Shown here: piece after piece, positions 39,022 to 47,215 of the stretch | Layout: every line of letters begins with the position of its first letter | Numbering within the stretch: the stretch's first letter is position 1 | Assembly: GCF_025165795.1 (NCBI RefSeq) | Contig: NZ_JAJAGO010000018.1 | Span: forward strand, 62,001 to 126,000 | DNA: 64,000 bases | Direction of reading: 5' to 3' | Source of the DNA: Streptomyces gossypii | GTDB lineage: Bacteria > Actinomycetota > Actinomycetes > Streptomycetales > Streptomycetaceae | The notes under the pieces: generated by a model | Seen by the model: only the letters and a program-made list of their open reading frames with translations | Told to the model about the DNA's origin: nothing | The model's database searches: none | Position numbers and translations under genes: made by a program

Positions 39022-39701
39022 GCATCTTGCCGCGATCACGCAGCGGAGAATCCGCATCCCGCCGCGGGCTGCTGCTGCCCGCTCTCGCACTGGCGACGGC
39101 AGTCGTCGCTTCCGCGTGCACGGGCGGGGAGAAGGAGGAGGACAGCACGCCCGCAGCCCAGCTCTGTCACTCCTCGCTCAACGCGGAGGCCCAGCGGGCC
39201 CTGGACACCCTGAGCCGGGACGACAGCTTCCAGGCTCCCGAGGGCGCCTCCTTCGAGACCGCCCGGGACAGAATCGTCGGCTCCGAGGAGATCATCACGT
39301 CGCGCACCAAGGTGTGCCTCGTCTACAGCTCGCGCAGCACTCCCGAACACCCGCTCATCGAGATCGAGTTCGCCCATCTCCCGGAAGGGGCGGGACGGGC
39401 GGGAGAGGAAGAGGAGACGGCGACGGACACCGGCTACCCGCTGGGGGAAGCGGCCCGCGCGAGCGCCTCGGGCGCGGACCTCACCTTCCTGTGCGGCAAG
39501 GCGCTCGCCGGAAGCGCGTCGCCCAGGGTGGGCGGACATGTGAACGTGCCGCGCACGGACGGCCACGCGAAGATGAGTGACGCCGCCCGCGCCAAGGCGG
39601 CCATGACGATCCTGCACTCGGTGTCCCGGGCGATGGCGACGGCGATGGGCTGCGGCGAGGAGGCGAATCTGCCGGAGCGTCTTCCGGCGCCCTCCTCGTA
39701 G
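39018..39701 (+). CDS. Putative lipoprotein of the WXG-like operon
   Basis: 227 residues. The signal sequence (RRGLLLPALALATAVVASAC) ends in a lipobox with Cys34. The mature part begins with a charged linker (GGEKEEDS), then a compact domain with Cys residues at about 49, 99 and 155 that may form disulfides, and a Thr/Asp/Glu-rich region in the middle. No family recognised. Its start overlaps the previous stop by 4 bp (ATGA), so it should be made in step with the two WXG-like proteins. It could be a surface receptor or immunity-like partner, but this is a guess. Confidence 0.75.
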   Translation: MSILPRSRSGESASRRGLLLPALALATAVVASACTGGEKEEDSTPAAQLCHSSLNAEAQRALDTLSRDDSFQAPEGASFETARDRIVGSEEIITSRTKVCLVYSSRSTPEHPLIEIEFAHLPEGAGRAGEEEETATDTGYPLGEAARASASGADLTFLCGKALAGSASPRVGGHVNVPRTDGHAKMSDAARAKAAMTILHSVSRAMATAMGCGEEANLPERLPAPSS

Positions 39702-39719
39702 GGTCTGTCGACGAGACCC
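39701..39719. terminator. Small hairpin between convergent genes
   Basis: GGGTCT and AGACCC (6 bp) flank GTCGACG, starting at the stop codon of the lipoprotein gene and ending 5 bp before the XdhC stop. It may serve as a weak two-way terminator. Confidence 0.45.
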
Positions 39720-39723
39720 GTCC

Positions 39724-40929
39724 TCACGCCACCGAGCCGATCCTTCCCGGCGGCGTGGCCCCGTCATGGTGGATCGGGGTGTGCGCCCCGGTCAGCGGTG
39801 CGCCGGTGCCGCCCCGGCGGTTGGCGACGATCTCCGCGGCGATGGACAGCGCGGTCTCCTCGGGCGTGCGCGCCCCGAGGTCGAGCCCGATCGGGGAGCG
39901 CAGCCTGGCCAGCTCGAGTTCGCCGAGCCCCGCCGCACGGAGCCGTCCGAGACGGTCCTCGTGGGTGCGGCGGGAGCCCATCGCGCCCACATAGGCGACG
40001 GGCAGTCGCAGCGCCCGCTCCAGCAGCGGCACGTCGAACTTCGCTTCGTGGGTCAGCACGCACACCACGGTGCGCCCGTCCACCTCGGTGGAGTCGAGAT
40101 AGCGGTGCGGCCAGTCGACGACCACCTGATGCGCCTCCGGGAAGCGGGCAGGGGTGGCGAAGACGGGCCGGGCATCGCAGACGGTGACCCGGTAGCCGAG
40201 GAAGACGCCCGTACGGACCAGGGCGGCGGCGAAGTCGACGGCGCCGAAGACCAGCATGCGCGGGGGCGGGACGCTGGATTCGACAAGCAGGGTGAGCGGC
40301 TGACCGCACCGCCCGCCCTCGGCGCCGGTCTCCACGGTGCCGGTGCGGCCGGCGTCGAGCAGGGCGGCGGCCTCGGCGGCGGCCGTACGGTCCAGCTCCG
40401 GGTGGCCGCCGAGCGTGCCACCGCCGTTTCCGGGGCCGTTTCCGGGGCCCGCTCCGGGACCCTTCTCGGTCTCCGCTCCCTGCTGCGGGCCGCCTTCGAC
40501 GTACAGCATCCGGCCGAGCAGTTCGGCGGGCCCCGAGGTGACCCGCACCAGGGCGACCGCACCGCCGGAGGCGGCGGCGGCCAGCGCCGTGGCGAGAGCT
40601 GCCCGCCCCGGCGCGGTTGCCCGCACCGGGGTGACCAGGATGTCGATGACACCGCCGCAGGTCAGTCCCACGGCGAAGGCGTCCTCGTCGCTGTAGCCGA
40701 ACCGCTCCAGGACGGTGCCGCCGTCCTGGAGCGCCTCGCGGCACAGCTCGTACACCGCCCCCTCCACACAGCCGCCCGAGACGCTTCCGATCACGGTGCC
40801 GTCGGCGTCGACGGCGAGCGCCGCGCCGGGGGCACGGGGAGCGCTGCCGCTGACCGCCACGACCGTGGCCACGGCGAAGTCGCGGCCCTGCTCGCACCAC
40901 CGGTTCAGTTCTTCGGCGATGTCCAGCAT
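39724..40929 (-). CDS. xdhC: XdhC-family molybdenum-cofactor maturation protein
   Basis: 401 residues from ATG 40929, preceded by GGAGAAAG. The N-terminal XdhC/CoxI domain has VVAVSGSAPRAPGAALAVDADG and SGGCVEGAVYELC with the conserved Cys, then LTCGGVIDILV. The C-terminal XdhC Rossmann part has RMLVFGAVDFAAALVRTG, PVAYVGAMGSRRTHEDRL and LRSPIGLDLGARTPEETALSIAAEI. A Gly/Asn/Pro-rich insertion sits around residue 150. XdhC binds molybdenum cofactor, helps to sulfurate it, and inserts it into xanthine dehydrogenase. It is the last gene of the leftward xdh operon. Confidence 0.94.
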   Translation of the reverse strand: MLDIAEELNRWCEQGRDFAVATVVAVSGSAPRAPGAALAVDADGTVIGSVSGGCVEGAVYELCREALQDGGTVLERFGYSDEDAFAVGLTCGGVIDILVTPVRATAPGRAALATALAAAASGGAVALVRVTSGPAELLGRMLYVEGGPQQGAETEKGPGAGPGNGPGNGGGTLGGHPELDRTAAAEAAALLDAGRTGTVETGAEGGRCGQPLTLLVESSVPPPRMLVFGAVDFAAALVRTGVFLGYRVTVCDARPVFATPARFPEAHQVVVDWPHRYLDSTEVDGRTVVCVLTHEAKFDVPLLERALRLPVAYVGAMGSRRTHEDRLGRLRAAGLGELELARLRSPIGLDLGARTPEETALSIAAEIVANRRGGTGAPLTGAHTPIHHDGATPPGRIGSVA

Positions 40930-41006
40930 CTGCTTTCTCCTTGTCGGACGGAGGGGACGGGAAGGGCGGAAGGCGGAAGTGCGCGGGAGTGCGCGGAAGG
41001 GCGGGG

Positions 41007-42488
41007 CTACTTCACTCCGAGCCAACCCTCGATCGGGCCGAGCGAGAAGTAGCAGAGGAAGACGGCGGAGAGCACCCACATCAGCCAACCGGGCTCCCGC
41101 CACCTGCCCTGTGCGGCCTTGATGACGACGTAGCTGATGACGCCCGCCGCGATCCCCGCGGTGATGGAGTAGGTGAACGGCATCAGGACGGTCGTCAGGA
41201 AGACCGGGATCGAGGTGGCCGGGTCGTTCCAGTCGATGTGCTGTGCGTTGCTCATCATCATCGCGCCGATGACGACCAGCGCGCCCGCCGCGACCTGGGT
41301 GGGAATGACCTGGGCCAACGGAGTGAAGAACAGGCACAGGGTGAAGCCGAGGCCGGTGATCACACTGGCGAAGCCCGTACGGGCGCCGTCGCCCACCCCG
41401 GCTGTCGACTCCACGAAGACGGTCTGTCCGGAGGCGCCGGCGAGACCGCCGACCACCCCGCCCGCGCCGTCGATCGCGAGGGCCTTGCTGAGGCCGGGCA
41501 TCCGGCCGTCCCTCTCCACGAGTCCGGCCTGCTGGCCGACGCCGATGATGGTGCCCATCGCGTCGAAGAACCCGGCCAGCACCAGCGTGAAGACGATGAC
41601 GGCCACGGTGATGCCGCCGACGTCGGCCATGCCGTCGAAGGACACGTCCCCGAAGAGGCCGAAGTCGGGGGCGCTGACGACCGAGCCGGTGATCTCTGGC
41701 GCGTTCAGTCCACCCCAGTCCTTCTTGCTCATACCGGTGAACTGGTGCACGGCGGCGGCGAGCAGTGTGCCGCCGACGATGCCGATCAGGATGGCACCGG
41801 GGACCTTGCGCACCTGGAGCAGGAAGATCAGCAGGACGGTGACGGCGAAGCACAGCACCGGCCAGCCGCTGAGCTGGTCGTGGGTGCCGAGCTGGATCGG
41901 CTTGGCACCTGCCTCCCCGCCGGGGCCTCCCATGCTGGTCACGAAACCCGCCTGGACCAGCCCGATGAGGCAGACGAACAGGCCGATGCCCATCGTGATC
42001 GCATGTTTCATCGCCAGCGGGATCGCCCGCATGATCAGTTCCCGCAGGCCGGTGACGACCAGCAGGATGATCACGGCGCCGTAGACCAGGCACATGGCCA
42101 TCGCGTTGGCCCAGGTCATCTCGGGGGCGACCTGGAAGGCCATCACGGCGGACACGCTCAGCCCCGCCGCGAGCGCGAGCGGGACGTTGCCGAGCAGGCC
42201 CATCGCGAGGGTGGTCGCGGCGGCGGCGAGCGCCGTGGCGGTGGCCACCTCGCCCGCGTCCAGGCGGGCGTCGGTGACATCGGGGACGGAGAGGATCACC
42301 GGGTTGAGCAGCAGGATGTAGCACATCGCCATGAAGGTGGTGACGCCGCCGCGCACCTCCCGCGCGACGGTGGATCCTCGGTCGGATATGTGGAAGTACC
42401 TGTCGAGCCAGGACCGCCCGGCGGGGGGACGCGAGCCGGTGCCCGCGTCCTCCACCGTGGTTTTCGGCCCCGCTGTCGGCTGGGTCAT
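41007..42488 (-). CDS. AzgA-type purine permease (NCS2 family)
   Basis: 493 residues from ATG 42488. AzgA-family marks are plain: DRYFHISDRGSTVAREVRGGVTTFMAMCYILLLNPVIL at the N-terminus, DAMGTIIGVGQQAGLV in the middle, and SGQTVFVESTAGVGDGARTG. About 12-13 helices. This group carries adenine, guanine and hypoxanthine, so it would feed substrate to the xanthine dehydrogenase encoded by the same operon. It differs from the NCS2 carrier at 15613-17160, which fits urate or xanthine. A 369-bp structured gap separates it from the xdh genes. Confidence 0.93.
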   Translation of the reverse strand: MTQPTAGPKTTVEDAGTGSRPPAGRSWLDRYFHISDRGSTVAREVRGGVTTFMAMCYILLLNPVILSVPDVTDARLDAGEVATATALAAAATTLAMGLLGNVPLALAAGLSVSAVMAFQVAPEMTWANAMAMCLVYGAVIILLVVTGLRELIMRAIPLAMKHAITMGIGLFVCLIGLVQAGFVTSMGGPGGEAGAKPIQLGTHDQLSGWPVLCFAVTVLLIFLLQVRKVPGAILIGIVGGTLLAAAVHQFTGMSKKDWGGLNAPEITGSVVSAPDFGLFGDVSFDGMADVGGITVAVIVFTLVLAGFFDAMGTIIGVGQQAGLVERDGRMPGLSKALAIDGAGGVVGGLAGASGQTVFVESTAGVGDGARTGFASVITGLGFTLCLFFTPLAQVIPTQVAAGALVVIGAMMMSNAQHIDWNDPATSIPVFLTTVLMPFTYSITAGIAAGVISYVVIKAAQGRWREPGWLMWVLSAVFLCYFSLGPIEGWLGVK

Positions 42489-42857
42489 TGTGTGGCTTCT
42501 CCCAAGGTTCACAGGGGCACCCGTGGACACCTGGCCGCCGCGTTGGGCAAGACTCGCCGACGCGGCGCCGGATGCACGGGATTCGGGATCGCACGACACG
42601 GGGGACGGCCCGAGACGTCTGCGGCTCCGCGGGAGGGAGCCGCTTCGGGTGTGCACCGGTCTTCCGGGGACCGGCGGGTCCGGACGGGGGCGTGTGACAC
42701 CCCCACCCGGGGGACTGTGTGGCGGTGGAACTGTGTGGCGGTGCGGCGTGGTGCGGCGGCCTCCGCCGAGGCCCGCCGCAGGCTTCCGGCGCGGGCCGGA
42801 GCCCTGCCGCCGCCTGCGCCGGTTCCTGTGACATGTCGGCCTGCCGCTGGTACGGCG
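42489..42857 (-). other. Structured 369-bp leader between xdh genes and the purine permease
   Basis: No gene is supported here. The stretch contains GCGGCTCC/GGAGCCGC (42621-42628 with 42636-42643, 7-base loop) and CCCCC/GGGGG (42700-42704 with 42709-42713), plus runs of GTGTGGCGGTG. These may be a terminator for the xdh genes and a leader controlling the permease. I see no match to a known purine riboswitch. Confidence 0.45.
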
Positions 42858-45248
42858 CTACGTCCCGGTCAGGTGTTCGGGCCGCACCGGCACCCGCTTC
42901 AGGGCCAGCCCCGTCGCCTGCCGGATGGCGGACAGCACCGCGGGGGTCGAGGAGAGCGTGGGTGCCTCGCCGACGCCGCGCAGTCCGTACGGGGCGTGCT
43001 CGTCGGCAAGCTCGAGGATGTCGACGGGAATGGTCGGCGTGTCGAGGATCGTCGGGATCAGATAGTCGGTGAAGGACGGGTTGCACACCTTCGCCCCCGG
43101 GCTCACCACGATCTCCTCCATGACCGCGAGGCCGAGCCCCTGCGTCGTCCCGCCCTGTATCTGGCCGATCACCGACTGCGGGTTGAGCGCCTTGCCGACG
43201 TCCTGCGCGCAGGCGAGCTCGACGACCTTGACCAGGCCGAGTTCGGTGTCGACCTCGACGACCGCGCGGTGTGCGGCGAAGGAGTACTGGACGTGCCCGA
43301 AGCCCTGGCCCGTGCGCACGTCGAGTGCCTCGGTGGGGCGGTGGCGCCACTCCAGATCGGCCTCCACCGTCTCGTCCTCCAGCACCTCCGCCAGCGGGGC
43401 CAGCACCTCACCGCCGTCGGTGACCACCTTGCCGTCCTCCAGCAGCAGTTCGGCGGTGTTCCAGGCCGGGTGGTAGGTGCCGAACCGGGCGCGGCCGATC
43501 TGCAGCACCTGTTCGCGCACGGCCTCGCAGGCGTTCTTGATCGCGCCGCCGGTCACATAGGTCTGACGGGAGGCGGAGGTGGATCCCGCCGAGCCGACCT
43601 TCGTATCGGCCGGTGCGATGCTCACCTGGGTGACGCCCAGCTCGGTCCGGGCGATCTGGGCGTGCACGGTGACGCCGCCCTGCCCGACCTCGGCCATCGC
43701 GGTGTGCACGGTGGCGACCGGTTCGCCGCCGACCACCTGGAGCCGTACCCGGGCGGTGGAGTAGTCGTCGAAGCCCTCGGAGAAGCCGACGTTCTTTATC
43801 CCGACCGCGTAGCCGACCCCGCGTACGACGCCTTCGCCGTGGGTGGTGTTGGAGAGGCCGCCGGGCAGCGCCCGCACGTCGGTGGCCGTGCCCGAGCGGC
43901 CCGCGGACTCCCACTGGCGCTCGGGCGGCAGCGGCATCGCCTTGAGCCGCCGCAGTATCTCGGCGACCGGTGCCGGGGAGTCGACCCGCTGGCCGGTGGG
44001 CATGAAGGTGCCCTGCGACATGGCGTTGCGGCGGCGGAACTCCACCGGGTCCAGTCCGAGTTCCGCCGCGAGCCGGTCCATCTGCGACTCGTAGGCGAAG
44101 CATGCCTGGACCGCGCCGAAGCCGCGCATGGCACCGCAGGGCGGGTTGTTCGTGTAGAGGGCGAGAGCCTCGATGTCCACGTCGTCGATCGCGTACGGGC
44201 CGACGGCGAGGGAGGCGGCGTTGCCGACGACGGCCGGGGAGGTGGAGGCGTAGGCCCCGCCGTCCAGGACGATCCGGCACTTCATGTGCGTGATGCGGCC
44301 GTCCTTGGTGGCGCCGTGCTCGTACCAGAGCTTCGCCGGGTGCCGGTGCACATGGCCGAAGAAGGACTCGAACCGGTTGTAGACGATCTTGACGGGCCTG
44401 CCGGTGCGCAGGGCCAGCAGACAGGAGTGGATCTGCATCGACAGATCCTCCCGGCCGCCGAAGGCGCCGCCGACACCGGCGAGCGTCATCCGGATCTTGT
44501 CCTCGGGCAGGCCGAGGACGGGGGCGATCTGGCGCAGGTCGGCGTGCAGCCACTGGGTGGCGACATAGAGGTCGACGCCGCCGTCCTCGGCGGGCACGGC
44601 GAGGCCGGACTCCGGGCCGAGGAACGCCTGGTCCTGCATGCCGACCTCGTACTCGCCGGAGACGACGACGTCGGCCGTCTCCTTTGCCGCCGCGGCGTCG
44701 CCGCGGACGATGGGCTGGCGGTGCACGATGTTGGGATGCGGCACATGCCGCCCGTGGTCGTCTGCGCGGTTCGGGTGCAGCAGCGGCGCACCGGGGGCGG
44801 TGGCGGATGCCTCGTCGTGCACGACCGGGAGTTCGGCGTACTCGACCCTGATCTTCGCGGCGGCCCGGCGCGCGGTCTCCGGGTGGTCGGCGGCGATGAT
44901 GGCCACCGGCTCGCCGTGATGGCGGACCCGGCCGTGCGCCAGCACCGGGGTGTCCGGGACCTCCAGGCCGTACGTCTTCACCTCGGTGGGCAGGTCGTCG
45001 TAGGTGAGGACCGCGCGGACGCCGGGCTGGGCGAGCGCCTCGGAGGTGTCGACGGAGACGATCTCGGCGTGCGCGTGCGGGCTGCGCAGGGTGTAGCCCC
45101 AGAGCATGTCCTCGTGCCACATGTCGGAGGCGTAGGCGAACTCGCCGGTGACCTTGAGAGTGCCGTCGGGGCGGAGGGTGGATTCGCCGATGCCGCCCCG
45201 GGTGCGGCTGCCCTGGCTGAGGCTGGTGGGTGTCCTCGTCACGCCCAT
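42858..45248 (-). CDS. Xanthine dehydrogenase, molybdopterin-binding subunit
   Basis: 796 residues, XdhB/CoxL-like. An N-terminal a/b hammerhead (GEFAYASDMWHEDMLWGYTLRSPHAHA) is followed by molybdopterin domains. Recognisable are QDQAFLGPESGLA, GVGGAFGGREDLSMQIHSCLLA (which contacts the cofactor), PCGAMRGFGAVQACFAYE (the substrate Arg region) and the C-terminal YGLRGVGEAPTLSSTPAVLSAI with the catalytic Glu. The enzyme oxidises hypoxanthine and xanthine to urate. It starts 5 bp after the Fe-S subunit stop. Confidence 0.95.
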   Translation of the reverse strand: MGVTRTPTSLSQGSRTRGGIGESTLRPDGTLKVTGEFAYASDMWHEDMLWGYTLRSPHAHAEIVSVDTSEALAQPGVRAVLTYDDLPTEVKTYGLEVPDTPVLAHGRVRHHGEPVAIIAADHPETARRAAAKIRVEYAELPVVHDEASATAPGAPLLHPNRADDHGRHVPHPNIVHRQPIVRGDAAAAKETADVVVSGEYEVGMQDQAFLGPESGLAVPAEDGGVDLYVATQWLHADLRQIAPVLGLPEDKIRMTLAGVGGAFGGREDLSMQIHSCLLALRTGRPVKIVYNRFESFFGHVHRHPAKLWYEHGATKDGRITHMKCRIVLDGGAYASTSPAVVGNAASLAVGPYAIDDVDIEALALYTNNPPCGAMRGFGAVQACFAYESQMDRLAAELGLDPVEFRRRNAMSQGTFMPTGQRVDSPAPVAEILRRLKAMPLPPERQWESAGRSGTATDVRALPGGLSNTTHGEGVVRGVGYAVGIKNVGFSEGFDDYSTARVRLQVVGGEPVATVHTAMAEVGQGGVTVHAQIARTELGVTQVSIAPADTKVGSAGSTSASRQTYVTGGAIKNACEAVREQVLQIGRARFGTYHPAWNTAELLLEDGKVVTDGGEVLAPLAEVLEDETVEADLEWRHRPTEALDVRTGQGFGHVQYSFAAHRAVVEVDTELGLVKVVELACAQDVGKALNPQSVIGQIQGGTTQGLGLAVMEEIVVSPGAKVCNPSFTDYLIPTILDTPTIPVDILELADEHAPYGLRGVGEAPTLSSTPAVLSAIRQATGLALKRVPVRPEHLTGT

Positions 45249-45253
45249 GGCGG

Positions 45254-45967
45254 TCAGGCTCCCGTTCCGGCGGCCGGGGCCGCGGGACTTCCGGTGCCGG
45301 TGCCCTCGCCGGGGCCGGTGCCGCCGTCGGTTGCGGTGCCGCCGTCAGTGCTGCGCGCGGCGGCGAGGCGGACGGCATCGAGGATCGCCTCGTAGCCGGT
45401 GCAGCGGCAGAGGTTGCCGGACAGCGCCTCGCGGATGTCCGCGTCCGAGGGCTGCCCGGTGCGCTCGATCAGCTCGTCCGCGGCGACCAGCAGGCCGGGC
45501 GTGCAGAAGCCGCACTGGACGGCTCCCGCGTCGATGAACGCCTGCTGCACGGGGGCCAGCGCTGCGGACTCGCCGGTGCGTGCGCCGGACTCCGCGCCCG
45601 CCGGTCGCGCCTCCCAGCGCCGGGCCTCGTCCACGGAGGTGCCGCGCGCCGCGGTGCTCCGTGCTCCGCCGCCCCGGCTGCCGCAGGCTCCGGTCCCGCA
45701 GCCGCCCTCCGCGCGTTCCCGGGCGAGGTCGGCCAGCCCCTCGACGGTGACCACCTCGCGGCCCTCGACCTGGCCTGCCGCGACGAGACAGGCGCAGACC
45801 GGGTCACCGTCGAGACGGACCGTGCAGGAGCCGCACTCGCCCTGCTCGCAGGCGTTCTTGGAACCGGGCAGGCCCATGCGCTCCCGCAGTACGTAGAGCA
45901 GCGACTCGCCCTCCCACACGTCGTCGGCCTCGTAGGGACGTCCGTTGACCTGGAATGTCACACGCAT
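45254..45967 (-). CDS. Xanthine dehydrogenase, [2Fe-2S] subunit with Cys-rich insertion
   Basis: 237 residues, well above the usual 160-ish. The N-terminal ferredoxin motif is CEQGECGSCTVRLDGDPVCAC, and the C-terminal helical [2Fe-2S] motif is VQCGFCTPGLL...NLCRCTGYE. Between the two lies an extra segment of about 45 residues that includes GGCGTGACGSRGGG, with two additional cysteines, then a charged disordered part. The C-terminal 25 residues are Gly/Thr/Pro-rich. The subunit passes electrons from the Mo site to FAD. It overlaps the FAD-subunit gene by 10 bp. Confidence 0.93.
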   Translation of the reverse strand: MRVTFQVNGRPYEADDVWEGESLLYVLRERMGLPGSKNACEQGECGSCTVRLDGDPVCACLVAAGQVEGREVVTVEGLADLARERAEGGCGTGACGSRGGGARSTAARGTSVDEARRWEARPAGAESGARTGESAALAPVQQAFIDAGAVQCGFCTPGLLVAADELIERTGQPSDADIREALSGNLCRCTGYEAILDAVRLAAARSTDGGTATDGGTGPGEGTGTGSPAAPAAGTGA

Positions 45968-46890
45968 GACGCGTCTCCTTCCGGAGTGTGGCCGTTGTGT
46001 CCGGTGCCGCCGGTGCCGCCCGTGTGTCCGGCGCGGTAGCTCTCCCAGGTCCAGCCGAGGGTCCGGCGGGCCATCACCGACACCGCGTGGCGGCGGTACT
46101 TCGCACTGCCGCGCACGTCGTCGATGGGGTTGCAGGCCCCGGACGCCAGGGTGGCGAACTCCGCGGCGAGCGAAGGCGGAAGGGTCTTGCCGCTGTCCCA
46201 GAAGCCGCCCTCCTCCAGCGCGGCGTCCAGGAAGTCCTCGGCGGCGCGGGCCCGTACCGGAGTGGGCGCGGCGGAGCCGATCCCGGTGCGGACCGTACGG
46301 GTGTCCGGGTGCAGGGCGATACCGAAGGCGCAGACGGCGATGACCATCGCGTTGCGGGTGCCGACCTTGGAGAACTGCTGCGGTCCGGACGCCTTCTTGA
46401 TGTGTACGGCGCGGATCAGTTCGTCCTCGGCGAGCGCGTTCCGCTTGACCCCGGTGAAGAACTCCTCCACCGGGATGCGGCGGCTGCCGCGCACCGACTC
46501 CACCTCGACCTCGGAGCCCGCCGCGAGCAGCGCGGGGTGTGAGTCTCCGGCGGGCGAGGCCGCACCGAGGTTGCCGCCGACGCTGCCCCGGTTGCGGATC
46601 TGCGGGGAGCCGACGGTGTGACCGGCCAGGGCGAGGCCGGAGAGTTCGGTGCTGAGGCTCTCCATGATCCTGGTGTAGGAGACGGAGGCGCCGAGTCGTA
46701 CGTACTCCGTGTCCGTCTGCCACTCGCCGAGCTCGGCGATGCGGTTGAGGTCGAGCAGGTACTCGGGCCGGCGGTGGTCGAAGTTGATCTCGACCATCAC
46801 GTCGGTGCCGCCCGCGAGGGGAACGGCCGAGGGATGCTCGGCCTTGGCGGCCAGCGCTTCCCCCCAGTCGGCAGGGCGCAGGAACTCCAT
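45958..46890 (-). CDS. Xanthine dehydrogenase, FAD-binding subunit
   Basis: 310 residues, CoxM/XdhC-like FAD domain. The first FAD motif is AVPLAGGTDVMVEINF (usual pattern AGGTD), and the second is RNRGSVGGNLGAASPAGDS. The C-terminal CO-dehydrogenase flavoprotein domain is present (FSKVGTRNAMVIAVCAFGIAL, then KYRRHAVSVMARRTL). The end is Gly/Thr/His-rich. It is the first gene of the operon FAD, Fe-S, Mo, permease, XdhC, and is divergent from pucR across a 325-bp gap. Confidence 0.95.
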   Translation of the reverse strand: MEFLRPADWGEALAAKAEHPSAVPLAGGTDVMVEINFDHRRPEYLLDLNRIAELGEWQTDTEYVRLGASVSYTRIMESLSTELSGLALAGHTVGSPQIRNRGSVGGNLGAASPAGDSHPALLAAGSEVEVESVRGSRRIPVEEFFTGVKRNALAEDELIRAVHIKKASGPQQFSKVGTRNAMVIAVCAFGIALHPDTRTVRTGIGSAAPTPVRARAAEDFLDAALEEGGFWDSGKTLPPSLAAEFATLASGACNPIDDVRGSAKYRRHAVSVMARRTLGWTWESYRAGHTGGTGGTGHNGHTPEGDASCV

Positions 46891-47215
46891 GCGTTTCTCT
46901 TCTCGGGTCGCTCTGGGGCCGGGCTTCGGACTGCGGTGAGCCGGGGCGGTTCATGTTGCGTTCACGAGCTGTGGGGCAAGTAGACCGACGCGCGCGCCAT
47001 CGGGTGCAGTCACCGAAACCATGAACCGGCTGGCTGCCCCGGGGCCGCGTCTTGTAGATTCGAACGAAAGCCGGGGGGCCATCAGCACACGGTGTCCGCG
47101 CCGTCGCACACCGCACTCGGCTCTGCACTGGTCACCGGGTACCGGTCACTGACCGCTGGCACTGGCACTGGCACTGGGCACGGCATCATTCGGGCAACGG
47201 AACGGCGGCGACGAC
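46891..47215. promoter_or_regulatory. Divergent control region of xdh and pucR
   Basis: 325 bp without a gene. It contains a matching inverted pair CGGTTCATG (46947-46955) and CATGAACCG (47020-47028), centres 73 bp apart (seven turns). These could be half-sites bridged by PucR. The region near 47155-47175 is a simple GGCACT repeat (CTGGCACTGGCACTGGCACT). Confidence 0.5.

Noticed and set aside
42489-42857. Known purine riboswitch before the permease
   Set aside because: No conserved three-way-junction core or loop sequences of the purine class could be found; only simple hairpins are seen.
39724-43350. A 1208-codon open frame on the minus strand covering XdhC and the antisense or shifted part of the permease
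   Set aside because: Only the part from 40929 to 39724 reads like a protein (XdhC). The upstream part is an out-of-frame shadow of the AzgA permease, Arg/His/Pro-rich without family features.
40941-45395. A 1484-codon open frame on the plus strand
   Set aside because: It runs opposite to the permease and xanthine dehydrogenase genes and has Gly/His/Arg-rich content typical of antisense frames in GC-rich DNA.
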